Source of the DNA: Stercorarius parasiticus
Lineage: Eukaryota; Chordata; Aves; Charadriiformes; Stercorariidae
Assembly: GCA_013396915.1 (NCBI GenBank)
Contig: VWZL01002517.1
Coordinates: 614,318 to 678,317 of the forward strand
Length of the DNA: 64,000 nt
Reading direction: 5' to 3'
The position numbers and the translations under genes were made by a program. The notes under the pieces are model-generated. The model did not search any database. It was given only the letters and a program-made list of their open reading frames with translations, and was not told the DNA's origin. Below are positions 47,401-59,169 of the stretch, in pieces. The stretch's first letter is position 1, and each line of letters opens with the position of its first letter.

Positions 47401-50019
47401 TGCGGGGTCTAGGCTCACCTTTCAGACCTCTTCTGCCCATGGAAGTGCATTTCTGTTGGTGTCAACTATGACTACGCTGTAAAGAATAAAATGGAAACGA
47501 GGCTGATCGTCATATAAAAAATGAGTAGATGGGGATCCTATATTTAGAAAACAAACAAATAAAAAGGGTAGGGAAGGAGGAGCTTGCCTGTGAAAGGAGG
47601 GATTTTTGTGATGTCTGGCTTAGCAGCGCTTATTATTCCTGGGCAAATACAGTGGCCAGCTAATGTCAATTGCCTACACTGGATAAAATCTGATTTTGAG
47701 ATAAATGGTAAATCCTACACATCCCAGAGATGGCGATAACGCCTCCGAGAGAGGCCAAAGCGGGCAAGGCTCACGTGTGGCCCCAATAAACGTCTTGTGA
47801 TGAATGTGTTGCTTTAGAGCGGTCACATTTCCAGGCTCAGTCGAACGTTTTACTGCCTCTCGGCTTCCTGACGTGCTGGAGGAGGCAGGAGGAATTCCCA
47901 AATAACACGCTATTCATTCCTTCCTGACATCGCAGCGCGATGTTTAGTGATCTATCAATCTCCCATTACAGGGCATTATTATATTCTACCCAGGCAGGCT
48001 TCCCCTCGCCTGTTATTTAGAGTGGACCTCTGTCTTCTGTGCCTCATAAAAAGGCTTAAAAGAAGCTGCGGCGCTATATTTAGAGCCAGCCCGCCCCCCA
48101 GCACCATCTTCACACATGAAAGCACAGTACGATTTGAAGAAAAGTGTTTCCATTTTAAACAGTTTCAGAATCAGACTTACCAAAATGTGATACCGTTTTA
48201 CGCTGCAACAACAGCCCCGCTCCCACTGGTGTGTGCTTCGCGGGGTTTTATACCTCCACGGGACACCTTAAACCTGAGGGGCTAAGAGCCAAAAGGCTTC
48301 TTGGCGTACAGCTGCTGCCCAGCTGAGAAGAAGGGAGAGAGGGAGAAAACCAGAATTAGAAAAACAAGAAGTGCTCCGCTTGGGGAGAATTAGCAATTAC
48401 ACACCGAGTTTCTGCTAACTACAGGGGGTTACTTAATATTTTTCCGATCAGGGATGTTGTATGATTGACCTCATCTCCAAGAAACTATGCTCCATCAGAA
48501 ATGCAGACACGTTTTCATTGACTTTTAAATAACTCTGAACATTTTACAAAAATTGTATGCATTGCTATAAATAGGTGTCATACCTTTCTGACATTCAAAG
48601 GCTCGATTTTTAAGCGCTTTACAGTTTTTTTTCTCCAAAAATCAGTGACTTCAAGGTCAAATTTTATTTCCTGTACACGTTAAATGAACTCACTCCCTCT
48701 CAACTGGTTTGCTCGTGGCTTCAGGGCTGACCAACGCAATTCTGTTTTCACCCTAATTCAGCAAACTTACTTTTCATATACTTCAGTCTCATTGCCTTCG
48801 GTGGACACTAAGAATTACCTTAAATTACTGATGTATTTAAGTCATAGACGGAAGTGAAGCCCCACTCAGCCGAAGGAGGACTATTGAGAGTCACTTACAC
48901 GAACCCCTCAGTTATGGATGAATCAGTGCAAGTCTGTGGATGTCATGGAAACAAAACTTCTTTTCTCAGGTTGTTACACAGGGGTGGGGTTTTTGTTCCA
49001 TTTGGAAAAAGAAGCAGAGAGAGAAGTAAAAAGGGGTGTGAGAGATCAGGTCATGAGGCTAATTTTGTGAGATAGTCAATCAGTTTTTCAGAACAAAGTA
49101 CTTTCAACAAAAATTAAACATACAGCCAGGAAGCAGCCAAGAAGATGAATTTGTGGTACGTGACATAAATGTGATTTCTCTATATAAGGATAAATAAAAT
49201 TTTAGAAGATTTCATTATTTCTGAAATGTTTCAGTATCAACTACATACGTTTCACACTTTCTGAAATCACATATGTTGAATGTATATGCTTCAGCAGATA
49301 ACACACAAACAATTTTTTACTATTTTCATTTTTTACGTATTCATGTGATAGCGTTGGAATGTAATTGCGAATTCATATATCTTTACTGCATCTAACTTGA
49401 AATTGCTCCTGAAGGAATGACTGCGAAAGATTAATGGCACAAGCACTTGTGGTAAGAGTATGAAAAGCGATATTCTTGCCTGTACCCCACGTGCATATTT
49501 ATATGGAGGATGCCATCAATATCCTTTGGAGGTGCTGGTGTCTCTGCACGGGCTGCTGGTCCCAGGGGCACAAAATGGATTTACTTTATGTCCCGCCCCT
49601 GCTCATAGAGAGAAGAGTTCCTCCCCGGATTACTGATTGGGATTGAGGTCCCAGGAGCAACCCACGGTTACTCAGGATAAATGGCCAGAGCTGGAGAACA
49701 CGAGGTCTTGTGCTCTTCGTGACCTCCAGAGAGCAATGGGGAAACGCAACGGGAATTCGGCCATCCCACGTGGGGAGATTTGTTCCTGAGGTGAAGTTAC
49801 ATGTGATGGTGAAGAATAAGACAGACCATCTCGGTTATCTTGCACTGTCAAGGCTTCTGGTGATCCAGCCACAGTACGACGCTCAGGGCATGTCCTTGCC
49901 TTTGGCCAAGACCTCTGATGAGCAGGTGTCTCTCTGGTGTACGCTGTCTGTCATTATCCAGCATTTCACTGCAAAAAGAAATCAGTAAGCTGACAAAGGC
50001 ATGATTATAACATCTATAA
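44432..50019. other. Non-genic sequence
   Basis: Mostly AT-rich single-copy DNA (for example 46380-46800 and 48400-49480) with GC-richer patches near 45140-45380 and 47280-47430. A perfect 16-bp palindrome lies at 45642-45657, expected about once by chance. Frames up to 123 codons have no recognised domain. Confidence 0.55.
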
Positions 50020-50568
50020 TTGTATCTATACGCCAGGAAAACGGACACCAATGCTGGCAGCGGCTGTCTGCTGTTGGGGACCAGATTTTGTCCTCCTGCC
50101 CCGGCTGAAGCCTCGAGCCCAGAGATCGTCCCTCTCCTGTCTCGCCAGCTTTGTCAAGAGGAATCAGCACGGACAGGAGCATTACCAGGCTCTGGAGAAG
50201 GTGACTGCAAGGAATACTGCTCGTGGCAGTCAAGCCAATTTCAATCCATCACTATGAGCCTAGATCCTCTCAAGGAAGGAACTTCTCACTCGTCGCACTT
50301 TTTTTCCTCAAGATGCCTCAAGTTTCCCTGTTCCCATCAGCATCCCCTCCCTGATCACCCATCCGCATGTTGCTCAGCAGGTCCCTGCCTGTGTCCCGCC
50401 TCCCCCTGTCACCCGCACCCGCACTGCCCAAGGACCGCACGCCCATGGGATTGCCATCGCTGTCTCTGCTACACAGAAGGACCTGATTATTACTTGGAAG
50501 CTGTGGGTCTCGCCAGGGTGGGCTACTTCGAGAATTACCAGGTAAACAGAAGCTGCTGCCTGATATAA
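50020..50568 (+). other. 182-codon open frame, probably not a gene
   Basis: One of the longer open frames outside LINEs. The translation is rich in Cys, Ser, Pro and His and low in conserved-looking structure. A good donor-type sequence (CCAG/GTAAAC) lies inside its last 30 bases, which would be odd for a terminal exon. No homologue, signal peptide or domain is recognisable. It is listed as the sort of frame an automated annotation might call. Confidence 0.15.
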
Positions 50569-53500
50569 ACTCCAGGCGAGCGACAGATTTGCCACCAAAC
50601 TGAGCACCTTCCAGGACACTCGGTGCTAAATTGCTCTTTGTAGTGGCCTCTCCAGACCGGCTGCCAGTGCAGCACCTCAACTTCTGCCCTTGTCTCTAAT
50701 ATTCCATGCTCAAAGCCATTACATGTCGCTCAATCACAGCCTTTGAAGCCACCTGGAGCTGGCGATGGGAAACACGCGGGGATGAGCTGCGGGACTGGCA
50801 GGGAGGTGGTTGCCCTCTCGGGGTGCAGCTCGGAGCTCTGAAAGCAGTGACCCTGCTTCCCGTGGGACGAATATCCACCCACCGAGCTGCCCCACATGCA
50901 CAGACTCCTTTTTTCCGTGCCTTCTTTAGTTCTTTCCTCTTCCCCACTGATACGGGCTGATGCAGTGGGATATTAAATAAGGGCATTACGTTTATTTGCT
51001 ATTTCAGTGTCCAAACACAACAGCCTGGAAACCAAGATTTTCACAGTTTTTACCTTTTACATGAAAAAAAATGGTCTGCTCAGCAACAGGCAGAACAAAT
51101 GGACTGTTCAGCAAGAGGCAGAAGAGAACCTTCATGTTCTGCTCATATGTTCGCGTGGCAAGGAGCAGCACTTTGTCACAAACTCATTTTACAAAGCATA
51201 TATTCACTCCCTATATATTAGTCTTAAATTTAACCAGCTGAATCCAGAAGAGACTAACTTGATAAAATTAAGGGTCCAAAAAAAGAGAAGTAGTATGAAA
51301 AACAACTTCAGGGGGTGTGTGAGTTACCCTAAGCCAGCTCCCACTTTAACTTACAACTTCATTTAGCTCCTAGACGTGTAACATCAATTTGACCTCAATT
51401 AAACCCACTTATTCCTATTACACTTCACCTCTGCATTTGGCGCTTTGTTTTACAATGCAAGCCGATATATTATAAAGAATAATTCCAATTATTCTCTGTG
51501 TGTGCTGATGGATTAAAGATGACATATGGCCTGGTGGAGGGTGTTTGGAGGAAAAGGGCCAGATCGGGGGAATCTGGAAGAACTCTATAGTTAAGCACCA
51601 TTATCTCTGCCAAGTTACAGAGCCCAGGCGTGCTGCTCTGACTTTAAATGAGGGAAGCGACTGCCGCAAACTCAAATGCGGGCTTAGAGACAAAGTCGGG
51701 ACATTCATCACGGTGGTAAACACCTGCCAAGCCCTGTGTCTTCACTTGGTTGCAGGACCAGAGCTGCGCTGGGCAGGCATATACCCAATGTTCTTGTTCA
51801 AACTGGTACCGAAACAGATTTTTGGAGGTCTCCGGGGCTGTGCTGCTTTAATGTACTTCACGTTACGCGGCAGCAGAAGAGTTTCAATCTCTTTGCCTAC
51901 CACAAACAGTAATTAAATGGAGTGGCTGTTAGCAGCGCCAGGTACATAGCACACAGTCCACGAAACTTAATTTTCAAACAGATTTTCTTCAAAAAAATAT
52001 TTTACTTTTAATAATATATTTTTACACTGATTTCCTCATTAGGTCTTCTGGAGCACAGTAGCTCTGACATTGTCCTAGCTATAGAAGACATCTTAATAAT
52101 ACAAGCAAATGTAAGTGGCTTTTAGAAAACCACCCCAAAGCAGCCTCTTTGCGTTACATAAAGCAGCACAGATCTGCCAATAGAGTCATCCTGATTTATG
52201 CCGGCTGTAATTCTTGCCCACAATATTTAACGGCTTTTATTAAATATTTAATTATCCTTTTGAATACTTTCCTTGATCTCTGCCCTTTTCTCCTGGGACG
52301 GGTTCCCAGGCAGCCAGCACTGACACTACTTCTATAAGAATATTAAATGTTTATAGCGATTTTTATATCGGATGATCTCAAACTGCTTAACGCAGTGGAA
52401 AGGATTAGTCACCTCGCCTTTGAAACGGAATACGTCCTCTCCTCTGCTCGGAAAACATTATTTACCGCAAGTTTTTCAGGAGAGAACGAAGAATACAGGG
52501 GAAATGTAGACAGAGCCAGAGGTTAATTATTCAAGCGTGACTCTGGCCAGGACAGGGAGATTAACCTCCCTCCTTACTTCGGGGAAGGAGCCATGCGATG
52601 CTTAAGCACTGCAACCCATCCCAGCTCCTGTTTCACCCTCGGCTAAAGAGGGTCATTTACACCATTATGGGCCAGACTCTGTCTGAGGTCAAACGATGCC
52701 ACGTGCTAAATGGGTGTTTATCCTCCTCCTTTTTCAGCTGGGATTTGCTACTTGGAGTTTAACAAAGTGAGGAGCTTTATTTTTCTTACCATATAAACCA
52801 ACATCTTAGAACAGCACCCAATTAAAAGAAGAAATATCTTTCTGCACTGCGGCGTGCGTGCAAGTACAAGCGGTGCTGGCGATTTTGACGGCTGTAAGAG
52901 ACTCCTCTTACCAACGGGCTTTGAGGGGAACCAGCCCGATGACCTGAGGCAAATAATCGAATGTGTTCCTGGTAACGACCTGGCTCTGAAGCTGTGATTG
53001 AAGGAGGCAGCGTGGCACGCGCTCTTCTTTCAACGTACATGAACTGAGGGAGCTCGTGTTAAAGTAGGAATTTATTCTTGGCTTGTTTTAGGTAACCCCA
53101 GTGTTCCAGCATCCCAAGGAGTCTCTTTAGGAACTGAAATGCAGTTTGGCACCTGGCATGTCCTCATATTTTATTTAAGCAACCAAAATGCATTTTAATT
53201 TTTGATATGTGTAATACATATTGATATGCCAAAATACTGAGAAGAAATTGCTTTCTGGTTTTCAAGAAGGAGACCTATGGGCAGAGTGCTTATGTGGGGC
53301 CCTTTGGATGAGCACAAAGCTCTCCCACACCATAGGGAAGGAGCCATCCATAGAGCCGCAGCCGGTTCACCAGAGTTACCCCGGTCAGTCCCTCACACGG
53401 GCGTGCTGACGAGACAGAAACCACTTTTCCTTGAAAAGAAAGCACTTGTCCTTGTCCTTTGAGATCTCTAGAACATGCCACCGCAGAATGTCGCCAGCTT

Positions 53501-54254
53501 TTATTTTGAAAATGCTGTTGTTTTAATTAATATATGTAATTTGGAGCCGAAGGGTGAAATCCCAGCTGAGCTGCAATCCCACGTCTAACAGCACATGTAC
53601 CATCAGGTTACCATGGCATTGCACGTTGACAACACAGAAATCAATTTTGACGAATGACTTGCTTCCCTAAACCTGTAGCAGTTTAACATTAAAAACGTGG
53701 GGAGACAGCACGGGGCGTCAGCCCCGGAGCCTGACCAGGAGGAACCCAACCAGCCACCGCCTCCTGCTCAGGAGCAACCGCTGTTAAACAGAGCAAACGG
53801 GTTCTACTTCTAGGTAGAAAATGCTGAAAGGATAAGAATGGGAGTTGCACAGTGAAGATCAACTGAAATACACTTATTTTCTTCCACACAACCGTGGATT
53901 TTGACTCTGTGTACACGCATAAACACATATTTACTACGCTGAATAAACTCATAAATTATTCCTTAACTGCAAGAAACTATTAGATATGAAATCATGGGAA
54001 AGTTATTAAATGGGACTGCCTAGTGTTTACAGAATGGGTAGAATGTGCTATTCTGTACTGGTCTGATGTAACAATACATAATACATCAGTACTTAGGAAT
54101 CATAAGAAAAAATGTCTTTGTGCACTGCCAAATGTGGTGTAAACTTCACCCCAGCTTCGCTGAAGGGGGCTGATGTGCCTTTGATTGCTTAACCCCAGCG
54201 AGCACGCCGATGAGCCAAGGGTCTATGCTCCCCCTCAGTTAAACTTATTAGAAC
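50569..54254. other. Non-genic sequence
   Basis: Mixed DNA. The plus frame 51007-51366 (119 codons, nominal GTG start directly after an acceptor-like TTTGCTATTTCAG) is AT-rich yet open, but without recognisable domain. AT-rich blocks lie at 51930-52110 and 53140-53240. No repeat family was recognised. Confidence 0.55.
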
Positions 54255-56092
54255 TTACAGAGGAAATGAACCTCAGTTTTCCCATCATTGAGAGTGACAG
54301 GATTATTTTCGGTAGGCCCTGAAGGGCTCTGCCTGCCCGTGCCTGGGGCTGCACTCTAAGCCTGACTCTGCCCACAGGGAGCAGAGCCCCACAGCACCCC
54401 GCTGGCCTGAAAATGGGTGGATAGTTCTACTTTTGAGGATGGGTTTTGGGTGAGGCTTCCAGAGGGGCTGGGGGGACCTGCACAGCCCGAGCCCCTGGGG
54501 AGGTACCCAGGGTGGGGCTCCAGAGCCTGGGAAAATCCCACGCAGCACCGATGCAGTCCAGCTTTAGGAAAGAGAAGCAAAATCTCTGAGTTTAAAAAGA
54601 CTTTGCTGCCGTTACAATGCTGTTCCGTGAGGTGTCGTTGCCAGGTTTATGTCCATAAATAACCCATACACTGCCATACTATTCTGAGAGAAATTTCACT
54701 ACATTATTTCTCAAATGTAGCGTCTCCGCTCCATCCTGTGCATACACACGTGATGCAGCTCTTGGAGTAAATCAGGCAGGGAAAACGCAGTTCAGTCAAG
54801 GACATGTTCTTGTGTTTTAACATCTCTCTTTTTCCCGATTCCCATCCTCTCCTCATGTTCTCTCCAGTCTTTTTTCGACCCTCATGCCTTTCACTTTCAG
54901 GAAGGGCTAATTTAGCTCAGTAACGCTCTTGTAAAGCCAGGAAGAGGAAAAATGAAAAAGCCAGTCATAAAGGCGGAGTTACGTACATTCCATGTGTAAT
55001 GACTATACTTAAGATGTGCTTAAAGACAACGGGCAGCACCTTCATTACTGTGTTATTGCTTCTTACAGCAAAGTTACCCCATCACCGGCAAATAAACCCC
55101 AGAATCCCATTGTATGATGATTGTGATTTTTCTTTCACGCGTATCACAAAAACACCCCAAAAAACGATGAAAAACTTTCACCAAAACGCCAAATAGCGAA
55201 GATATTCTACATCCAAGACCAGTGACTTGCTCTTTTTGGAAATATCAGGAGATCTCAAAGGGTGTTACTCAGCACGAGAGTGTTTGTCACAGGACAGGGA
55301 ATTAGAGACGGAGCAGTGGCTTAAGAATTGAACGTTTTCCTTTGATCTGTTCCAGTTCACCCCCGTCTCTTATTTCAAGTTCTTGTTCATTTTTAATTTA
55401 AATGTGTGCTTGACAGAAGTGTTAAAAATGTCATAGAAATAAATTGTCACTGATACATTTTTAAATTTATGTTTGCTGTAGAAGAACTGTTGGCAGGCTC
55501 TGAAATATTCTAAGGCTTGTCTCTCTCTTGAAACCCATCGGTGATCACAGCGAGAAGCTGGGACCTTCCACACGACTAGGAATTAGCCCACTGGGATAAT
55601 TCCTCGCTGGGGAGAAACGCTCACATTGGCTGTGGGGGCAGAGGTGGGATATCAACGGAGACTTGTGGAAACCTGAACATTTTGGGCTGTTACACGGCAT
55701 TTCCATGCAAGAAGCATTCGTCCTTCTCCGGGTGCTGGTGGGGCTTGGTCACAGCAGAGGAGGGTTTGCGGCTGCAGGATCAGAGACCTGCTCAGCCCCA
55801 GAGAAAGGGCTGTCCTTCCCAGCATCTCTGCGCTTCCTGATGGAATTTTCTTCTTTGAATTTGCTTGCACGCTTCCTGGGCAAAACCGGTAACAATGACA
55901 GAATCCTGCAGCGGTCTTAAATCTACACGGAATACCAGAGGGGGTTTTCACAGGAAAAGTTAAGTGCTGGGAGAACAAGTCAGACGTCGTGTACGTGCAT
56001 TATCCAAGAGCTTCACAGGTCAGGTTTGGTGCCAGTAGGAATTGCAAAGCTCAAGTTGCCCCTTAAGCCAGACGTCCCCACTGGGACAGTGA
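54255..56092. other. Non-genic sequence
   Basis: Single-copy DNA with no recognised gene. The short motif CCTCAGTTTTCCCATCA at 54270-54286 resembles the tail of a MIR-type SINE, but the similarity does not extend, so no element is called. Confidence 0.5.
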
Positions 56093-56119
56093 GGGGTGGG
56101 GATGGGGGGCAGGAGCGGG
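56093..56119 (+). other. G-quadruplex-type motif
   Basis: Four G-tracts (GGGG, GGGG, GGGGGG, GGG) separated by loops of 1, 2 and 7 bases. A second similar run lies at about 56800-56826 on the same strand. The pattern is visible; folding in the cell is inference. Confidence 0.55.
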
Positions 56120-59093
56120 CATCTCCTCCCCAGGGAAATGGGGCTGGCTCTTCCCCCCGTCACTGCGGGATGCGGCACTGGGACACGCTCTGATGATTTA
56201 CGACCCAAAATCACTTCTCGCCACTCTGCTGCTGACATTACTTCACTCACTGATCACTAATCTTCCATGATACTGCAAAAGCTTGCAAATTTCAAAGCGA
56301 ATTTGATATTAAAAAAAAAAAAGGAAGAAGGAAACAGATAGGAAAGCGGAGCACAGGAAGGATGATATTTATGCTATGATGGATGAAACGAAGCTCCCAT
56401 TTTCATTGCAAATGGTTGGACATATGGACTATAATTGGGGAACTTTTAAGCAGAGATTTCAGCTATATCTCACCACAGCAGTTAGTATAGCTGAAATGCC
56501 TGACAAATGAAAAATAGCATTGCTTCTCACAACTGCAAGGTCACCAGCAATTGATAGTTTGAATATATTTACATACACTTTTCTCCTTCACAGTGAAGAA
56601 AACGTGTCAATACAGAGGTGATTTTTGCGAAGACTTGACGTCTGCTGCACCCGGGGGAGGATGTGCCGCGGGTGGAGACGCCTTCAGCAGCGGGGCCAGG
56701 CGGTGGGGAGGAATTCTGACGCTTCTGTCACAGACCACAGGCGGAGCAAACCTCGGCCACAAAAACCTGGGCAAGGCCAAAAATCCAAAGGCTGCCCGAG
56801 GGGGTGGAGGGGGGGTCAGGGCAGGGCGGAGCGAGGGCTCTCCGGGCCGCTTAATTCAAATGGTACCAAACGCTGCCCATCCCCGGGCTCCCGCCGTCTC
56901 CCTCTCCCTGCCGCTGGGTGCTGCTCCAGTGACAGGTGGGGCGGGAAAAGGACAAGGTGAAAGCTGGGTTATACCTTTGTTAACTGAGGACACAAGGCGG
57001 GAGCTCAGCTTGGTCTCCTCTACCTCCAACAGCTGCTCAACGGGACAAGAGGTGGGATGCTCCCGCTCTCCCTTCCAGACCTTGTGAGCAAACAGAGAGA
57101 AAACGTGACATCTGGCCCGAGGTAGGACGTTATTTCACAGGCTTAGAACCTGTGCGTGTGCTCAGACTGTGAAATCGCAAAGGGTACGAGCACACTCGCT
57201 CCCGCAGCAGCAGCTCTGCGGGTGTCCGTGCTCCTGCTGGCCGGAGCGTAACCCACCGCGCAGGCACATCTCCTTGTAGCATCTGCGTCTTTTGACTCAA
57301 CCAACACAAATACGAGAAGGGTCCATGTCAGGAACAAAGCAAGCTTGTCAGATCTTGGGAAGCGTCCTAAAATCTGGCTCCGAATGCGTACACAGGGGAA
57401 GGGTCTACCTTCTCCCGGGAGATGTGGTCTGGGGTCTGCACCGCGCCACAGCCGGTCCCGCCGTGCCCCCGTGGACGTCTGCTCCACCAGAAACCCCACC
57501 AATCTGTACGAGATTCCTCTTGTTTGCATGGGATCACAGATGTGGCACCTCCCCACGGTGTAAAAAGATACAGGCTGGCATTTCAAAAGGCAGCTTGAAT
57601 AAGAATTTTGGAAGTATTTGTATGCCTAAACTCCTAAAGTGCCATGGGAAACTGCTGCCATGGTCTCTATCCAAACTTTTAAGCCCAAACCATAATGACA
57701 TGTAAAAGAAAGGAAATGAGAAAATTTGAGGAGTGCAATTTGCTTATTGCTTTGTAGCTCGTATCTACAAATTGCTTAGCACAATTTGGTTAGTTACACT
57801 GGGAAAGTGAGTGTGCATATATTTCACTTGGTCATTTTTATATCTAGCAGAACACAGCCCTGCCACATGCAGAACCAGCAAAGTCCCAAATGATCGTTAT
57901 TAGTAGATCAAACCCCAGCACTACGAGGAGCATATTAACACCACGATTTTCAGGTACAGCTCTAATAGCAGGTACTGAAAGAGAGTGCAGCGCACAGAGC
58001 TGTAAAGTGCTGCTGCTAATGCCCCGATAAACTGCTTCCCAAATTGTTTTATGGAATATTCATCACTCTGCGGAAATAATGCAGCTCTCAGAGTATTATT
58101 ATCCACCTTTTCCATTTGGCCTTCTCCAGGCAGGGTGGTTTGTTTTGGCCGTTCTGGATCTCCAGGCACCCCATCGACCGTAGAGCAGCTGACCAGACTT
58201 TGCAAGGCGCGAAGCATCTCCGGGATGTGGTGCATCCATCTCCAGGATATAGGCATCATACAGTGTCACCTTTGGCTTCGCCTCAGCTGTCTGCTCGTTC
58301 CTACTGTCCCCACGGGGCACAGTGGGTGCTACATCCCTGTCCCATCCCTGTCCTCATCCCCTCTCCGCAGCAGCATCCCACCAGCGCGGTACCGGCAGGG
58401 GAGGGATCCTCCTCCCACCCTGGCTCCTCTGCCAGCCGCTCTCGCGCTCCCAAACCTTTCTCTGGGCAGGGTTCTGTGTGAATGCAGAATTCCTCTCCAG
58501 CTAACAAGGCCCACACAGTGCCACGAGATGTCCTCGAGCTGTCATACCTTTCTCGGCACCACAGATTGGTGTCCTCACAGTTTTCTTACACCCACCACCA
58601 GCCCCTGCGCTGTGCCTGTCCACAGGGCTGCATGGGGGACCTCTGACACATGCCGTGATGCATTGTACTTCTTGTTTTCTTTCCCTTGAATTTCATTCGT
58701 TTTAAAAGTTCAATTTCCTGGCAACTCTTTCAGCTCCTGCAGGTTTATTGTGTGGGTGAGTTTATCGCTGGCAGCAGAGACCCCCGAGCTCTGCTTGTGC
58801 CCGGGACGTGATGGGCAGGGCCAGGACGGGTTCCCACGCACGCTGGCCCTTTGGCTACCGCAGCTTGCAGTACCGGGGCTGGCAATGGGGCTGCCGGTGC
58901 GTGCCTGTGTCAGCTGAGCAACGGCGGGGGAGGATGAGGCCACCAAATGAATTCTCATTTGCGATCACGATCAAGACCTGAATCCACCTCTTCGGAGACA
59001 AAGGGCAACCCTCCGCAGGCCCTGTGGGATCCAGCCTCTGTCGCTTGGTAATTAATATTGTTCAACTGTCCTTCAGTTACTTGTTGCTAAACT
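56120..59093. other. Non-genic sequence with GC-rich patches
   Basis: GC-rich patches at 56640-56960 and 58300-58480 suppress stop codons and create frames of 164 codons (56593-57087) and 212 codons (58051-58689), both plus strand. The 212-codon frame is the longest outside transposons. It is Ser/Pro/Leu/Cys-rich with no recognisable domain. AT-rich DNA at 57590-58090 separates them. Confidence 0.5.
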
Positions 59094-59169
59094 GTGGATT
59101 ATTTGCATTCCGTATCTGCAACCCACATCCAGTGGATTATTTGCATTCCGTATCTGCAATCCAAACGCA
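59094..59169. repeat. 38-bp tandem duplication containing octamer motifs
   Basis: Two adjacent 38-bp units start at 59094 and 59132 (GTGGATTATTTGCATTCC...) with few differences. Each carries ATTTGCAT (59101-59108 and 59139-59146), the octamer recognised by POU-domain (OCT) factors. The duplication is directly seen; any regulatory effect is inferred. Confidence 0.85.

Noticed and set aside
54265..54300. MIR-like motif (CCTCAGTTTTCCCATCA)
   Set aside because: Similarity to a MIR tail does not extend beyond about 17 bases; no core or tRNA-like head is visible.
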